Assembly (NCBI RefSeq): GCF_023634805.2
Contig: NZ_CP106881.1
Span: forward strand, 248,001-312,000
Direction: 5' to 3'
Source: Comamonas endophytica
GTDB lineage: Bacteria; Pseudomonadota; Gammaproteobacteria; Burkholderiales; Burkholderiaceae_C
DNA: 64,000 nucleotides
A model generated the notes under the pieces. The model did not search any database and was not told the origin of the DNA. It saw only the letters and a list, made by a program, of their open reading frames with translations. Shown piece by piece: positions 1-8,000 of this stretch (positions are counted from its first letter, which is position 1; each line of letters begins with the position of its first letter). A program made the position numbers and the translations under genes.

Positions 1-1179
1 CATGACGATGATGAATGCCGTGAGCGGCGCCTGCGTCACGGCCGCGAGGAAGGCGGCCATGCCCATGGCGATCAATGCCGGGGCGATGTCAGTGCCCATC
101 AACTCGGCCACGTTGTGGCCGACGCCTGCGCCGATCGAGAGCGACGGCGCGAAGATCCCGCCCGGTATGCCGACCCATGCCGACAGCCAGGTGGCGATGA
201 ACTTGAGCGTGACATAGAACTCGGGTACGTCGGCCTGGCCCACCAGCATGTGCTTGACGGCCTCCGAGCCCGCACCGAAGGTCGCGCCTCCGGTCGCCAT
301 GCCGATCACGGCCACTGCCAGCGCGCCCGCGGCGGCGAAGCGGATGGGAAAGCGCGCGCGAAACCGGTTCAGGCGCTCGGGTGCGGCCGTCAGCGAGGCG
401 GCCAGCAGCTTGGCGAACAGGCCGCCCAGCACGCCGCACACCAGCGTGACGACCAGCCCCGGAAGCAGCGCTTCCCACGACAGGCGCGGAACCTGAATGC
501 GCCCGAAATAGCTCAGGTTGCCGAACACCGATACCCCCATCAGGCCGGCCAGCACGATGGCCGCGATGATCAAGCCGCTCGAACGCGACTCCAGCTTGCG
601 CGACAGCTCCTCGATGGCAAAGACCACACCGGCGAGGGGAGCATTGAAAGCCGCCGCGATCCCCGCGGCACCGCCCGCCACCAGCAGCGCATGGCTGGTG
701 ATCCCCGACTGCGGGCCCAGCCAGCGCCGGGCGCTGTGCATGACGCCGGCCGCCACCTGCACCGACGGCCCTTCCCGGCCGATCGACAGCCCCGCGGCAA
801 AACCGGCCGTGGCCAGTGTCATCTTGGCAAAGGAAAGCCACAGGGACACGAAGCGGCCGCGCAGGGAGCTGTCGAGGGCGGGATCGAGCGCCACGACCAC
901 CTGCGGGATGCCAGAGCCCGCGGCGCCCGGCGCCCAGCGCCGCGTGAGCCATACCGCGGCCGCGGTGACCGCGGGCATCCAGAAAAGCACCAGCCAGCCC
1001 CCCTGCCATTGGTAGATGTGCAGGAACAGCTCGAACGCGGCATCGGCCATCAGCGTGAAGGCCACCACGCACAGGCCGGCGGCGACCGCGAAGGTGAGCA
1101 CGATACCCCGGTCCAGCCAGCGCCTGCCGTCCTTGAGTTCTTTGTGGAGGTTCTGGAGGAAATCGGGTTCTTGATGCAT
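1..1179 (-). CDS. CLC-type chloride channel/transporter, 3' end cut by window edge
   Basis: The reading frame begins at ATG 1179 (MHQEPDFLQNLHKELKDG) and stays open to base 1, so the C-terminus is missing. All three CLC selectivity-filter signatures are present: GSGIPQ near residue 88, GREGPSV near residue 126 and GGIFAPSL near residue 345. Many hydrophobic helices lie between them. The family moves chloride through the inner membrane as a channel or as a chloride/proton antiporter. I cannot tell which, because the gating and proton glutamates need an alignment; a glutamate is present in GREGP. The upstream codon is TTG, so a slightly longer start is possible. Longer frames overlapping this stretch on both strands lack these motifs. 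Confidence 0.9.
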   Translation of the reverse strand, partial: MHQEPDFLQNLHKELKDGRRWLDRGIVLTFAVAAGLCVVAFTLMADAAFELFLHIYQWQGGWLVLFWMPAVTAAAVWLTRRWAPGAAGSGIPQVVVALDPALDSSLRGRFVSLWLSFAKMTLATAGFAAGLSIGREGPSVQVAAGVMHSARRWLGPQSGITSHALLVAGGAAGIAAAFNAPLAGVVFAIEELSRKLESRSSGLIIAAIVLAGLMGVSVFGNLSYFGRIQVPRLSWEALLPGLVVTLVCGVLGGLFAKLLAASLTAAPERLNRFRARFPIRFAAAGALAVAVIGMATGGATFGAGSEAVKHMLVGQADVPEFYVTLKFIATWLSAWVGIPGGIFAPSLSIGAGVGHNVAELMGTDIAPALIAMGMAAFLAAVTQAPLTAFIIVM

Positions 1180-1559
1180 CAAGGTCCAGCCGCTGGCCAA
1201 AGCGCTTCATTCTGCACGAGACGGCGGATCGGCGCTGAGGAAGGCGCCAACGCGGTCATGGCCCGCTGCCCACCCTGGGTCGCATTGCGCGTTTTGGGGC
1301 AGGATGTACGCAAGGAAGTCATTTGTCCGCTTCACATTGCGGCAATGAATCAACGAAATCCTGTGGATGCGTCGTTGATGGTCAATGCGTGCAACCCTAT
1401 CGCGCTTCAGCGGCCCTGGCATCGAGGACGATTTGGTGAAGCGGCGGCGACCTGTCCGCTCCGGCCGCGTGATCCCGGGCCGATACCTGCATGTTCCCAC
1501 CCGCCCAACAAAAAGCCGCCCCCACATCGCAGGGGCGGCTTCGAATCAAGCCCGCGCAA
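1180..1559. other. Non-coding gap between the CLC and GH3 genes
   Basis: This 380-bp gap lies upstream of the CLC gene and downstream of the GH3 gene, both on the minus strand. It holds the GH3 terminator at 1512-1540. A 106-codon minus-strand frame crosses it but has no recognisable domain, is Arg-rich and overlaps the terminator, so I do not call it. The CLC promoter must lie here, but I see no convincing -35/-10 pair. Confidence 0.6.
1507..1540 (-). terminator. Rho-independent terminator of the GH3 gene
   Basis: AAGCCGCCCC (1512-1521) and GGGGCGGCTT (1531-1540) form a perfect 10-bp stem with a 9-nt loop. Read on the minus strand it is followed by TTTTTG. It lies 19 bp after the GH3 stop codon. 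Confidence 0.88.
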
Positions 1560-4262
1560 TCAGAACCGGCGATCGGCTCCCACCATGGTCATGGCCTTGA
1601 CCTGTTGCGGCAGCGGGTTCGATTCCGCGGCGGTCTGCGTCAGGCGCGTGTCGATGCGCAGGTCCGCGTTCAGGACCATGGTTTGCGCATCCTGCCCCAG
1701 CTGCAGCTTGTAGCTGCCCGGCGCCACCACCCAGGCCTTGGCCGCGGTGTCATAGCTTGCCAGCGAGCGCGTGTTGAGCGGCATCGACACGGCCTTGCTT
1801 TCGCCCGGCTCGAGCCAGAGCTTGGTGAAGGCCTGGAGGCTGCGCACGCTGCCATCCGGGCGCGTCACATACAGCTGCGGCACGGCGTAGCCCGCCAGCT
1901 TGCCGGTGTTGGAGACATTCACCAGCACGCGGGCGTCGCCGCCGCTGCGCAGCAGCTCGGTGTCCGCCACCGTCAGGCCGGCAAAGCTGAACGTCGTGTA
2001 CGACAGCCCGAAGCCGAACGGGAACAGCGGCTTGGCCCCGCTCTTGAGGTAGCCGCGGTAGCCATAGTCCGTTCCTTCGGAGTACGTCATGGTCGTCTTG
2101 GCATTCGCCCCCACGTAGTCGCTGACCTTGCTGTACGAGGCGAAGCTCGGGTTGTCGCCGATGCTGCGGTCGAAGGAGAAAGGCAGGCGTCCCGAGGGGT
2201 TGACATCGCCATACAGGATCTCGGCCACGGCCTGGCCCTGGATCTGGCCGGTCTGGCCCGCGTACAGGATGGCCTTGGCCTGGTCGGCCCAGGGCATCAG
2301 GTCCACGCCGCCGCCGGTGTGCACGACCACGATGGTGTTGGCATGCGCCTTGATCACGTTCTGCAGCAGGATCGACTGCTGGTCCGGGAGCGCGAACTCC
2401 GTGTCCATGCTCTCGCCCTCGTTCTCGTGGGAACGCTCGACGGACACCAGCACGGCGTCATAGCCGCTCAGATCGGCCGTGGGAACGAGCGGCGCCCAGC
2501 TGGCCTGGAAGCCCTGGATGCCTCCGATGGGCTCGAAGGTCCACGGATGGGTCACGCGCCGGAACTCGACCTCGACGTCGTAGGCCTGGCCGGCCACGAA
2601 GTCCAGAGCCACCGTCGACGGGTGGATGTTGGTCAGGCCGTCCGATGCCACCGGGAAGCTGTTGTCGATGACGCGCTGGCCATTGACCTTCACCTGGTAG
2701 GGACCGTCGCCGCGGAACTTCAGCACGTGCTGGCCCGTGACCTGCGGCTGCACGACCGCGGTGAAGCGCGCCGCCAGCTGGTTCTCGGCAATGTTGATGG
2801 CCGAGAGGTTCGTCACGCCGTGGTTGGTGATGTTCATGCGCGCCAGGAAGTTCAGGTCCAGGCCGGGCTCGATGCGCGTCATGGCCGGCGCGCCCGAGAA
2901 GTTGCCGCCGGTGAAGTATTCGGCCTGCACGCCGCGCACCAGCGCTCCGCCGGCATCGCGGTGGTACCAGATGCTGTCGCGCGGGCTCAGGTTGTTGGCC
3001 GGGAAGTAGTCGATGTTCGCCGCCGAAGACGCCAGGTCCTTGAGGCCCTGCACTTCCGTGATGAAGGATGCAGGCGCGCCATACGCGGCGCCGAAGGTTG
3101 TCGCGGGACGGCTGTTGGCGGGCTTGCCGATCACCGCGATGCGCGCGTTCTTCTGCAGCGGCAGCGCGTTGCTCTCGTTCTTGAGCAGCACGATGCCTTC
3201 GCGGGCGATCGCCAGGGCCGCGGCCTTGCCGTGGCTATGGTCGACGGTGCCCGCCGCGTGCGCGCCGCTGTCGAAGCGCACCACGCCGCGCAGGTTGCGG
3301 CGCACGGCGTCGTCGATGTCGCTCTCGCTGATCTGCTTCGACTGCAGCAGCTGCTGGATCGTGGCGGGAACCATGGTCTTGCCCGATCCCATGTCCAGAT
3401 CCGCGCCTGCCAGCAGCGCCTTGCCGGCATCGCGGATCGAGTCGAAGTCGGAGGCCACGCTGCCCTTGAACTTCCATTCGCCCTTGAGCACGTCCTTGAG
3501 CAGCCACTTGCTCTCGCAGGCGATGTCGCCGTTGACGTGGGTGAAGGCGCACATGATGTTGGCCACGTCCGCGTTCTTGACGACGGACTCGAAGGGCGGG
3601 AAATAGCCTTCGCGCAGCGTGCGCTCGTCCACGACGATATTCACGTTCTTGCGGTTGGCCTCCTGCTCGTTGGCGATGAAGTGGGTGGCCGAGGCCATCA
3701 TGCCCTGCGTCTGGATGCCGTTCACGACGGCCGGGGCCAGCGCCGCGCACAGGAAGGGATCTTCACCGCAGATGGCCTGCGAGCTGCGGCCGTTGTAGGG
3801 CGTCCGGTACATGTTCAGCGTCGGCGCCAGCGTGATGTGGCCGCCCGCCAGGCGGGTTTCATAGCCGATGGCCAGGCCGTATTCCTTGGCGCGTTCGAGG
3901 TTCCAGGTCGCGGCGAGGATTTTCTGCGACGGGAACTGCGTGCCCACCAGGTCCTGATCGACGCGGATGCCGTTGGGCGAGTCCAGGCCCCAGGCCGCCG
4001 GGATGCCCAGGGCGGCGTTGGGATGGACCCAGTTCTTGCCAATCTGGCGCAGGTAGTCGATCTTTTCGCCCAGGCTCATGCGGGCCATGACGGATGCCAC
4101 CTTGGCATCGATCTCCTGATCGGCAATGTCCCCGGGCGTGAGGACCGGGGCCGTGGGATTCGGCTCCGCCACGGAATCATCGGAGCCGCCGCTGCCGCCG
4201 CACGCGGTGAGCAGCGCCGCCACTGCCAGAACGGTCCACCTGTTTTGTACTTGCTTTCTCAT
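1560..4262 (-). CDS. GH3 family beta-glucosidase with inserted PA14 domain, lipoprotein
   Basis: This 900-residue protein hydrolyses beta-linked glucosides or oligosaccharides, probably at the outer membrane or in the periplasm. A lipobox LTAC puts the lipidated cysteine at C21, followed by a Gly/Ser/Asp linker. The GH3 TIM-barrel domain occupies about 45-345, with SDFDS at 271-275; D272 is the likely nucleophile. A PA14 carbohydrate-binding insertion starts near VQAEYF (445-450) and runs to about 590. The second GH3 domain then resumes, with an acidic ENEGE stretch at 613-617 before LPDQQ, and a C-terminal fibronectin-III-like domain begins after FGFGLSYTTF (749-758). The usual lysine-histidine pair before the N..E motif reads THFIANEQE (193-201), so the Lys is replaced by Thr. 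An AGAGAG ribosome site precedes the ATG. Substrate cannot be told from sequence. Confidence 0.93.
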   Translation of the reverse strand: MRKQVQNRWTVLAVAALLTACGGSGGSDDSVAEPNPTAPVLTPGDIADQEIDAKVASVMARMSLGEKIDYLRQIGKNWVHPNAALGIPAAWGLDSPNGIRVDQDLVGTQFPSQKILAATWNLERAKEYGLAIGYETRLAGGHITLAPTLNMYRTPYNGRSSQAICGEDPFLCAALAPAVVNGIQTQGMMASATHFIANEQEANRKNVNIVVDERTLREGYFPPFESVVKNADVANIMCAFTHVNGDIACESKWLLKDVLKGEWKFKGSVASDFDSIRDAGKALLAGADLDMGSGKTMVPATIQQLLQSKQISESDIDDAVRRNLRGVVRFDSGAHAAGTVDHSHGKAAALAIAREGIVLLKNESNALPLQKNARIAVIGKPANSRPATTFGAAYGAPASFITEVQGLKDLASSAANIDYFPANNLSPRDSIWYHRDAGGALVRGVQAEYFTGGNFSGAPAMTRIEPGLDLNFLARMNITNHGVTNLSAINIAENQLAARFTAVVQPQVTGQHVLKFRGDGPYQVKVNGQRVIDNSFPVASDGLTNIHPSTVALDFVAGQAYDVEVEFRRVTHPWTFEPIGGIQGFQASWAPLVPTADLSGYDAVLVSVERSHENEGESMDTEFALPDQQSILLQNVIKAHANTIVVVHTGGGVDLMPWADQAKAILYAGQTGQIQGQAVAEILYGDVNPSGRLPFSFDRSIGDNPSFASYSKVSDYVGANAKTTMTYSEGTDYGYRGYLKSGAKPLFPFGFGLSYTTFSFAGLTVADTELLRSGGDARVLVNVSNTGKLAGYAVPQLYVTRPDGSVRSLQAFTKLWLEPGESKAVSMPLNTRSLASYDTAAKAWVVAPGSYKLQLGQDAQTMVLNADLRIDTRLTQTAAESNPLPQQVKAMTMVGADRRF

Positions 4263-4479
4263 TCCATCTCTCTGTTGTTATGACACTCGGAAATCGAACG
4301 GGATACTACGGTCAGTAAAAGCTTGACCAAGCCATAGCGGAGGAATTGACGAAATTTGGAGCAAATTGGCGAAGTTTGCCTACAGGATTCACCAGCCCGG
4401 CGCTTACGTAACCATGGCGCCCACAGTGGGCAACACCCTTCGGCGGGCCTGGTGAGCCTCGTTGCAGCATCATGTGCAG

Positions 4480-4905
4480 ATGCTCGCCACACTCCTTGTC
4501 TGCCTGGTCATCGGTATCAGCGATGGCGATTCGCTGACGGTGCAATGCGGGCCGACGGGCCACGCGCAGCTGCGCCAAGTGCGCATCCACGGCATTGACG
4601 CACCCGAGCGCTTCCAGTCCTTTAGCGAGGCCTCCCGCGACAGCCTGGCCGCGTTGTGCCTGCATGCGCACGCGCGTATCCGGCCGCTGGAAATCGATGG
4701 CTACGGTCGTCTCGTGGCCCGGCTCGAATGCCGGGAGGAGGATGTGGCGGCGCACCAGGTGCGCAATGGGATGGCATGGGCCTACCTGCGGTATGCCCGC
4801 TCCCGCTCCGATCTGGCGGTACTGGAAGCGCATGCGCGCCGGGCACGCGTGGGGCTTTGGGCCGACCCGCACCCCGTGGCGCCCTGGGACTGGCGCCATC
4901 GCTGA
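4480..4905 (+). CDS. Thermonuclease (SNase-like OB-fold) family protein
   Basis: A 141-residue staphylococcal-nuclease-like protein. The family pattern is clear: DGDSLTV (15-21), VRIHGIDAPE with R35 and E43, YGR with R77, NGMAWAY, and ARRARVGLW near the C-terminus. These match the catalytic Arg/Glu/Arg set and the calcium-binding region of the nuclease fold. I chose ATG 4480; an upstream in-frame TTG at 4462 would add six residues. The hydrophobic start (LLVCLVIGI) runs straight into the first beta-strand, so a cleavable signal peptide is doubtful. The gene converges on the next one with only 8 bp between stop codons. Confidence 0.8.
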   Translation: MLATLLVCLVIGISDGDSLTVQCGPTGHAQLRQVRIHGIDAPERFQSFSEASRDSLAALCLHAHARIRPLEIDGYGRLVARLECREEDVAAHQVRNGMAWAYLRYARSRSDLAVLEAHARRARVGLWADPHPVAPWDWRHR

Positions 4906-4913
4906 GCGCCTGG

Positions 4914-5330
4914 CTAGGGATAGCAGGCTTCGAACTCTTCCTCGGTCTGGCGCTCCAGGTCGCGCAGCCGCAGCACGCCTGCGCGCTTGGTGAACCGGAA
5001 ATGCCGCTGGACCAGCTGGTCGGTCAGAAAGCACTCGCTGCGCACTTCCATGCTGTCGTCCGTCACCACCACTGGCTCGGTCGCCCGGCATACCATGGCG
5101 TCCAGGCTGTGGTCCGCCTTGGGGTTGGTGTAGCCATAGCGGAAATAACGCGCCTGCACCACGAGATAGGCCGGCAGCGATTTGCCTTCGCGTTCACGGC
5201 GCAGGCAGGCTTCGGTGGAGCGGTTGGCGAGATAGCTGCCGAAGAACTTCTCGGGGAGCAGATGCTCGGTGGCGGCATCGGCACCGCACACTGTCAGTGC
5301 AACCAGGCAGGCGACGAAATATTTGCGCAT
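4914..5330 (-). CDS. Hypothetical secreted protein
   Basis: This 138-residue protein has a clear signal peptide (MRKYFVACLVALTVCGADA, cleavage likely after ADA) and a mature part of about 118 residues with four cysteines, including ACLRR, VCRAT, ECFLTD and the C-terminal ACYP. They could form disulfides in the periplasm. I recognise no family. A perfect 9-bp inverted repeat lies about 30 bp upstream of its ATG in an AT-rich patch, which suggests regulated expression. Confidence 0.7.
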   Translation of the reverse strand: MRKYFVACLVALTVCGADAATEHLLPEKFFGSYLANRSTEACLRREREGKSLPAYLVVQARYFRYGYTNPKADHSLDAMVCRATEPVVVTDDSMEVRSECFLTDQLVQRHFRFTKRAGVLRLRDLERQTEEEFEACYP

Positions 5331-5360
5331 GGAGCCACTCCCAATGTAATCGAAACTCCA

Positions 5361-5385
5361 ATTTAATAGTAATACGCTATTAAAT
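5361..5385. promoter_or_regulatory. Operator-like inverted repeat upstream of the 4914-5330 gene
   Basis: ATTTAATAG (5361-5369) and CTATTAAAT (5377-5385) are perfect complements separated by 7 bp. The site lies 31 bp upstream of the start codon of the secreted hypothetical protein, in the only AT-rich patch of the area, where its promoter should be. It is a candidate binding site for a dimeric regulator. Confidence 0.45.
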
Positions 5386-5425
5386 CAATGGATCAGATAG
5401 GCATTGCATGCGATTGCCGAGAGCT

Positions 5426-5638
5426 TCAAAGCGGCGCGCGGTCACCCGAGGCAATGCGCCGCAAGGCATCCAGCGCGGCTTCGCGCGTCGGCCAGGTCTC
5501 CCCGTTCAACAGGATGTTGTGCTCGTCCACCACGAAGCTGGTGCAATACCAGGCCCCGTCGGCCTGACACAGCGTTGCGCTGTAGCTGCTGCCATCGCTC
5601 TCGCCAAACACATGTTCTCCGGGGACTTGGGGCTGCAT
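5426..5638 (-). CDS. Small hypothetical protein (70 residues)
   Basis: I start it at ATG 5638 (MQPQVPGEHVFGES) because AAAGGAA lies 6 bp upstream; an in-frame start 33 bp earlier lacks this. The protein is soluble, without signal peptide or membrane segment. It has a Tyr/Trp/Cys-containing middle (SYSATLCQADGAWYC) and ends in an amphipathic helix (TREAALDALRRIASG). I recognise no family. It is divergent from the porin gene. Confidence 0.55.
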   Translation of the reverse strand: MQPQVPGEHVFGESDGSSYSATLCQADGAWYCTSFVVDEHNILLNGETWPTREAALDALRRIASGDRAPL

Positions 5639-5804
5639 ATCGATTTCCTTTGTGCGTTGCGGGAGGGCCATTGTGCGGCGGCAACGGACTTACGGCAAAC
5701 CCATCCCGGACACACCGGAATCGGGCACCTTTGTTGGAGCGAAACAACATTCATCAAGCAGTCACCAGCTTATCCGCACGTAGGACAAATGCCCGCTTTA
5801 TGGC

Positions 5805-5820
5805 TGGCACATGTCTTGCT
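5805..5820 (+). promoter_or_regulatory. Sigma-54 (RpoN) promoter of the porin gene
   Basis: TGGCAC (5805-5810), 5 bp, then TTGCT (5816-5820) matches the sigma-54 -24/-12 consensus, with exactly 10 bp between the GG and GC dinucleotides. Transcription would begin near 5831, giving a 28-nt leader to the porin ATG at 5859. A TTGTT/AACAA inverted repeat at 5731-5747 lies about 90 bp upstream of the predicted start, a normal distance for an enhancer-binding protein, but this second assignment is weak. Confidence 0.65.
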
Positions 5821-5858
5821 ATATTCGGGTTTCTAACTATTCATTACTGGAGTTTCCC

Positions 5859-6890
5859 ATGAAGAAGTCACTGCTCGCAGTGGTTGCCGCCCTTGCGTGC
5901 GCCAGCGCAGCACACGCCCAAAGCACCGTGCAGATCTCAGGCCTGGTCGATGTCTACGCCGGCTCGATGCGCCTGGCAGGCAGCCCTGATCGCACCAATA
6001 GCGTGGGCTCGGGCGGCATGACGACTTCCTGGCTGGGCTTCTTCGGCAAGGAAGATCTGGGTGGCGGCCTGAAGGCTGAATTCGCGCTGTCTTCCTTCCT
6101 GCGCGCCGACGTCGGCACCCTGGGCCGCTACAACGGCGACCCGGCATTCTCCCGCGACGCCAACGTGGCGCTGTCCGGCGGCTTCGGTACCCTGCGCCTG
6201 GGCCGCTCCATGGCCCCGAACTTCCTGCCCACCATCCTGTCCAACCCCTACGGCGATTCCTTCGTGGTGTCGCCCCTGGTGGTGCACGCCAATATCGCCA
6301 ATGCGCCCTACTGGGGCATTGCCAACCTGACCACGCCGTCCGACACCGGCTGGAGCAACCAGGTCACCTACACGACTCCCAGCTTTGGCGGCCTCAAGGC
6401 CAACCTGCACTACCAGTTCGGCGAACAGGCGGGCGATTCGGGCAAGCGCAATGTCGGCTTGAACGCGCTGTACTTCGGCGGCCCGCTGACGCTGGTGGGC
6501 TTCTATGAGAACGCCAAGATCAGCAACCCCGTCACGCTCGCGCCGATGGACACCAAGACCAACTGGATGCTGGGCGGCAACTATGACTTCGGCGTCGTGA
6601 AGGCCTATGCCACCTACGGCGAGGCGAAGGTCAACGCCACCGACTTCGAGGCGCGCACGATTTCCCTGGGTCTGGACCTGCCGGTGCTCAACAAGGCCGG
6701 TGCGGTGAAGGCCGCCGTGGCGCGCACCAAAGTGGAAGGCACGCTGGATGCGACGCGCACCACCGCGAGCCTCGGCTACGACCATTTCCTGTCCAAGCGC
6801 ACCGATGTGTACGGTGTCGTGATGCACGACAAGATCACCGACCTGCGCTCGGGCACCACCGTGGTGCTGGGCATGCGCCACCGTTTCTGA
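5859..6890 (+). CDS. Gram-negative general porin (OmpC/Porin_4-like)
   Basis: A 343-residue outer-membrane beta-barrel of the betaproteobacterial trimeric porin family, letting small hydrophilic solutes through the outer membrane. It has a signal peptide ending AAHA before QSTVQISGLVDVY, the hallmark first strand. Alternating strands follow (GFFGKEDLGGGLKAEF, GLRLGRSM-type segments), and the C-terminus MRHRF ends in the Phe needed for barrel assembly. I chose ATG 5859, which has CTGGAG upstream, rather than an earlier in-frame start. The sigma-54 promoter just upstream suggests control by an enhancer-binding protein, for example nitrogen- or carbon-source dependent. A terminator follows. Confidence 0.93.
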   Translation: MKKSLLAVVAALACASAAHAQSTVQISGLVDVYAGSMRLAGSPDRTNSVGSGGMTTSWLGFFGKEDLGGGLKAEFALSSFLRADVGTLGRYNGDPAFSRDANVALSGGFGTLRLGRSMAPNFLPTILSNPYGDSFVVSPLVVHANIANAPYWGIANLTTPSDTGWSNQVTYTTPSFGGLKANLHYQFGEQAGDSGKRNVGLNALYFGGPLTLVGFYENAKISNPVTLAPMDTKTNWMLGGNYDFGVVKAYATYGEAKVNATDFEARTISLGLDLPVLNKAGAVKAAVARTKVEGTLDATRTTASLGYDHFLSKRTDVYGVVMHDKITDLRSGTTVVLGMRHRF

Positions 6891-6933
6891 ACGCAGCTAT
6901 GGGATGCGGGCGCCAAGCCTGCTCCAACGCAAG

Positions 6934-6961
6934 AAGCGAGGCTCCGGCTTCGCTTTTTTTT
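6934..6961 (+). terminator. Rho-independent terminator of the porin gene
   Basis: AAGCGAGGC pairs with GCTTCGCTT (one G-T pair) around a 4-nt loop between 6934 and 6955, followed by a run of Ts to 6961. Confidence 0.88.
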
Positions 6962-7105
6962 GGCCTGCCGGGAGGCGGCGCGGCGGAAGTCAAGTTGAAG
7001 CGCTTTTGTCCGACAATGGCGGTCGAGAATCAGCGGTGCAATCGGGGTGTGCAGGGTTTGCCCTCACTTACTTCCAACCGCCCACCATACAGACAGGAGG
7101 CCACC

Positions 7106-7267
7106 ATGAAAGCCTTCCCCTCGATCGCCCGCCACCCGCTCGTCGCATTTGCCGTCACCGTCGTGCTCGCCGTGTCCTCCATGGGCTCGATGCTCTGGAT
7201 CGACAATGCCGCGCAGGCCGCCGACAGCCTGCAGGTGGTCGACCTGTTCACGCTGCTGGAAGAGTAA
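7106..7267 (+). CDS. Small hypothetical exported or membrane peptide (53 residues)
   Basis: ATG 7106 has an ideal AGGAGG at 7095-7100, which fixes the start and supports translation. The peptide has a short basic start, one hydrophobic segment (about residues 11-30) and NAAQAADSLQ, which looks like a signal-peptidase site. It ends VVDLFTLLEE. If cleaved, the mature part would be only about 14 residues; otherwise it is a single-span membrane peptide. I recognise no family. It is convergent with the lipoprotein gene, whose stop lies 10 bp beyond. Confidence 0.6.
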   Translation: MKAFPSIARHPLVAFAVTVVLAVSSMGSMLWIDNAAQAADSLQVVDLFTLLEE

Positions 7268-7277
7268 GAAACACCCG

Positions 7278-8000
7278 CTAGCGCGCCGGACCCTGAACTG
7301 CGGCGCCTGTCGAGCCGGCGCCCTGCAGTACCTGCACCCGGCGTTCCAATGCCTGCACCTGGCGCTCGTCACCCGCTTTGCGCGCCTGCCCGATATGCAG
7401 CAGCAACCAGGCCAGCAGGGGACGGCGCCAGCCCTGCGAGGATGCGGTATCCACCGCTTCGGCCAGCAGTCCATCGGAGGGCCCCTGGGCGCGCAACACC
7501 ACCGATGCTGCCACGAGGCGCGACAGTGGTTCCTTCACCGCCTTGACGGCTGCGAGCGCCGCGCCGGGTTCGCCCAAGGCACGCGCCACGGGCTGTTGGG
7601 CTGCGGGCAGCAGTGCGATGTCCTGCACCGACAATGGCCTTGTCTGCAGATAAGCCGCATAGGCCTGCTCCGCAGCTTCGGCATCGACCGCCACGGCCGC
7701 GTAATCCCCACATTCCTTCCAGTCCAGGCTCGCCTGTTCGGCCGCGCAGCGCATCAGCGCGAGCCGGGCGATCAACTGCGGGCGTGCGGTGCGCTCGACC
7801 TCGCTGCGCGCCTTGCTCCATTCCAGCGCCTGCACGCGCGCATCGCCACGCAGATAGGCCTGGGTGGCGCGCTCGGCGGCCGAATCGGCATTGAGCGCCC
7901 AGTCGGCGGCGGGAGGCTGGTTGCCGCAGGCAGCAAGCGCGCAGCACAGCGTGGCAATCGCCGGCCAGCGCCGTACATGCAAAAGGGTGGCATGGGTCAT
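7278..8000 (-). CDS. Hypothetical lipoprotein of the MCE cassette
   Basis: I start this 240-residue protein at ATG 8000, because that ATG overlaps the stop of the MCE gene as ATGA. The signal peptide ends in the lipobox LAAC, so it is an outer- or inner-membrane lipoprotein. The mature part is mostly alpha-helical and Ala-rich, with helix-turn-helix periodicity like TPR-type solenoids, but I see no clear PqiC/ABC-auxiliary signature. Its translational coupling to the MCE protein suggests it works with it in envelope lipid transport. The C-terminal tail is low-complexity Gly/Ala. Confidence 0.72.
   Translation of the reverse strand: MTHATLLHVRRWPAIATLCCALAACGNQPPAADWALNADSAAERATQAYLRGDARVQALEWSKARSEVERTARPQLIARLALMRCAAEQASLDWKECGDYAAVAVDAEAAEQAYAAYLQTRPLSVQDIALLPAAQQPVARALGEPGAALAAVKAVKEPLSRLVAASVVLRAQGPSDGLLAEAVDTASSQGWRRPLLAWLLLHIGQARKAGDERQVQALERRVQVLQGAGSTGAAVQGPAR

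Noticed and set aside
1207..1527. 106-codon minus-strand frame between CLC and GH3
   Set aside because: It is Arg-rich without domain, has no clear ribosome site and overlaps the GH3 terminator.
89..1713. Long frames on both strands over the left end
   Set aside because: The true gene is the minus-strand CLC frame that runs off the edge with GSGIP, GREGP and GxFxP motifs; the other frames have no family character.
1491..4283. 930-codon plus-strand frame opposite the GH3 gene
   Set aside because: It is antisense to a gene with complete GH3 and PA14 signatures and a terminator; its product is low-complexity His/Arg/Val.
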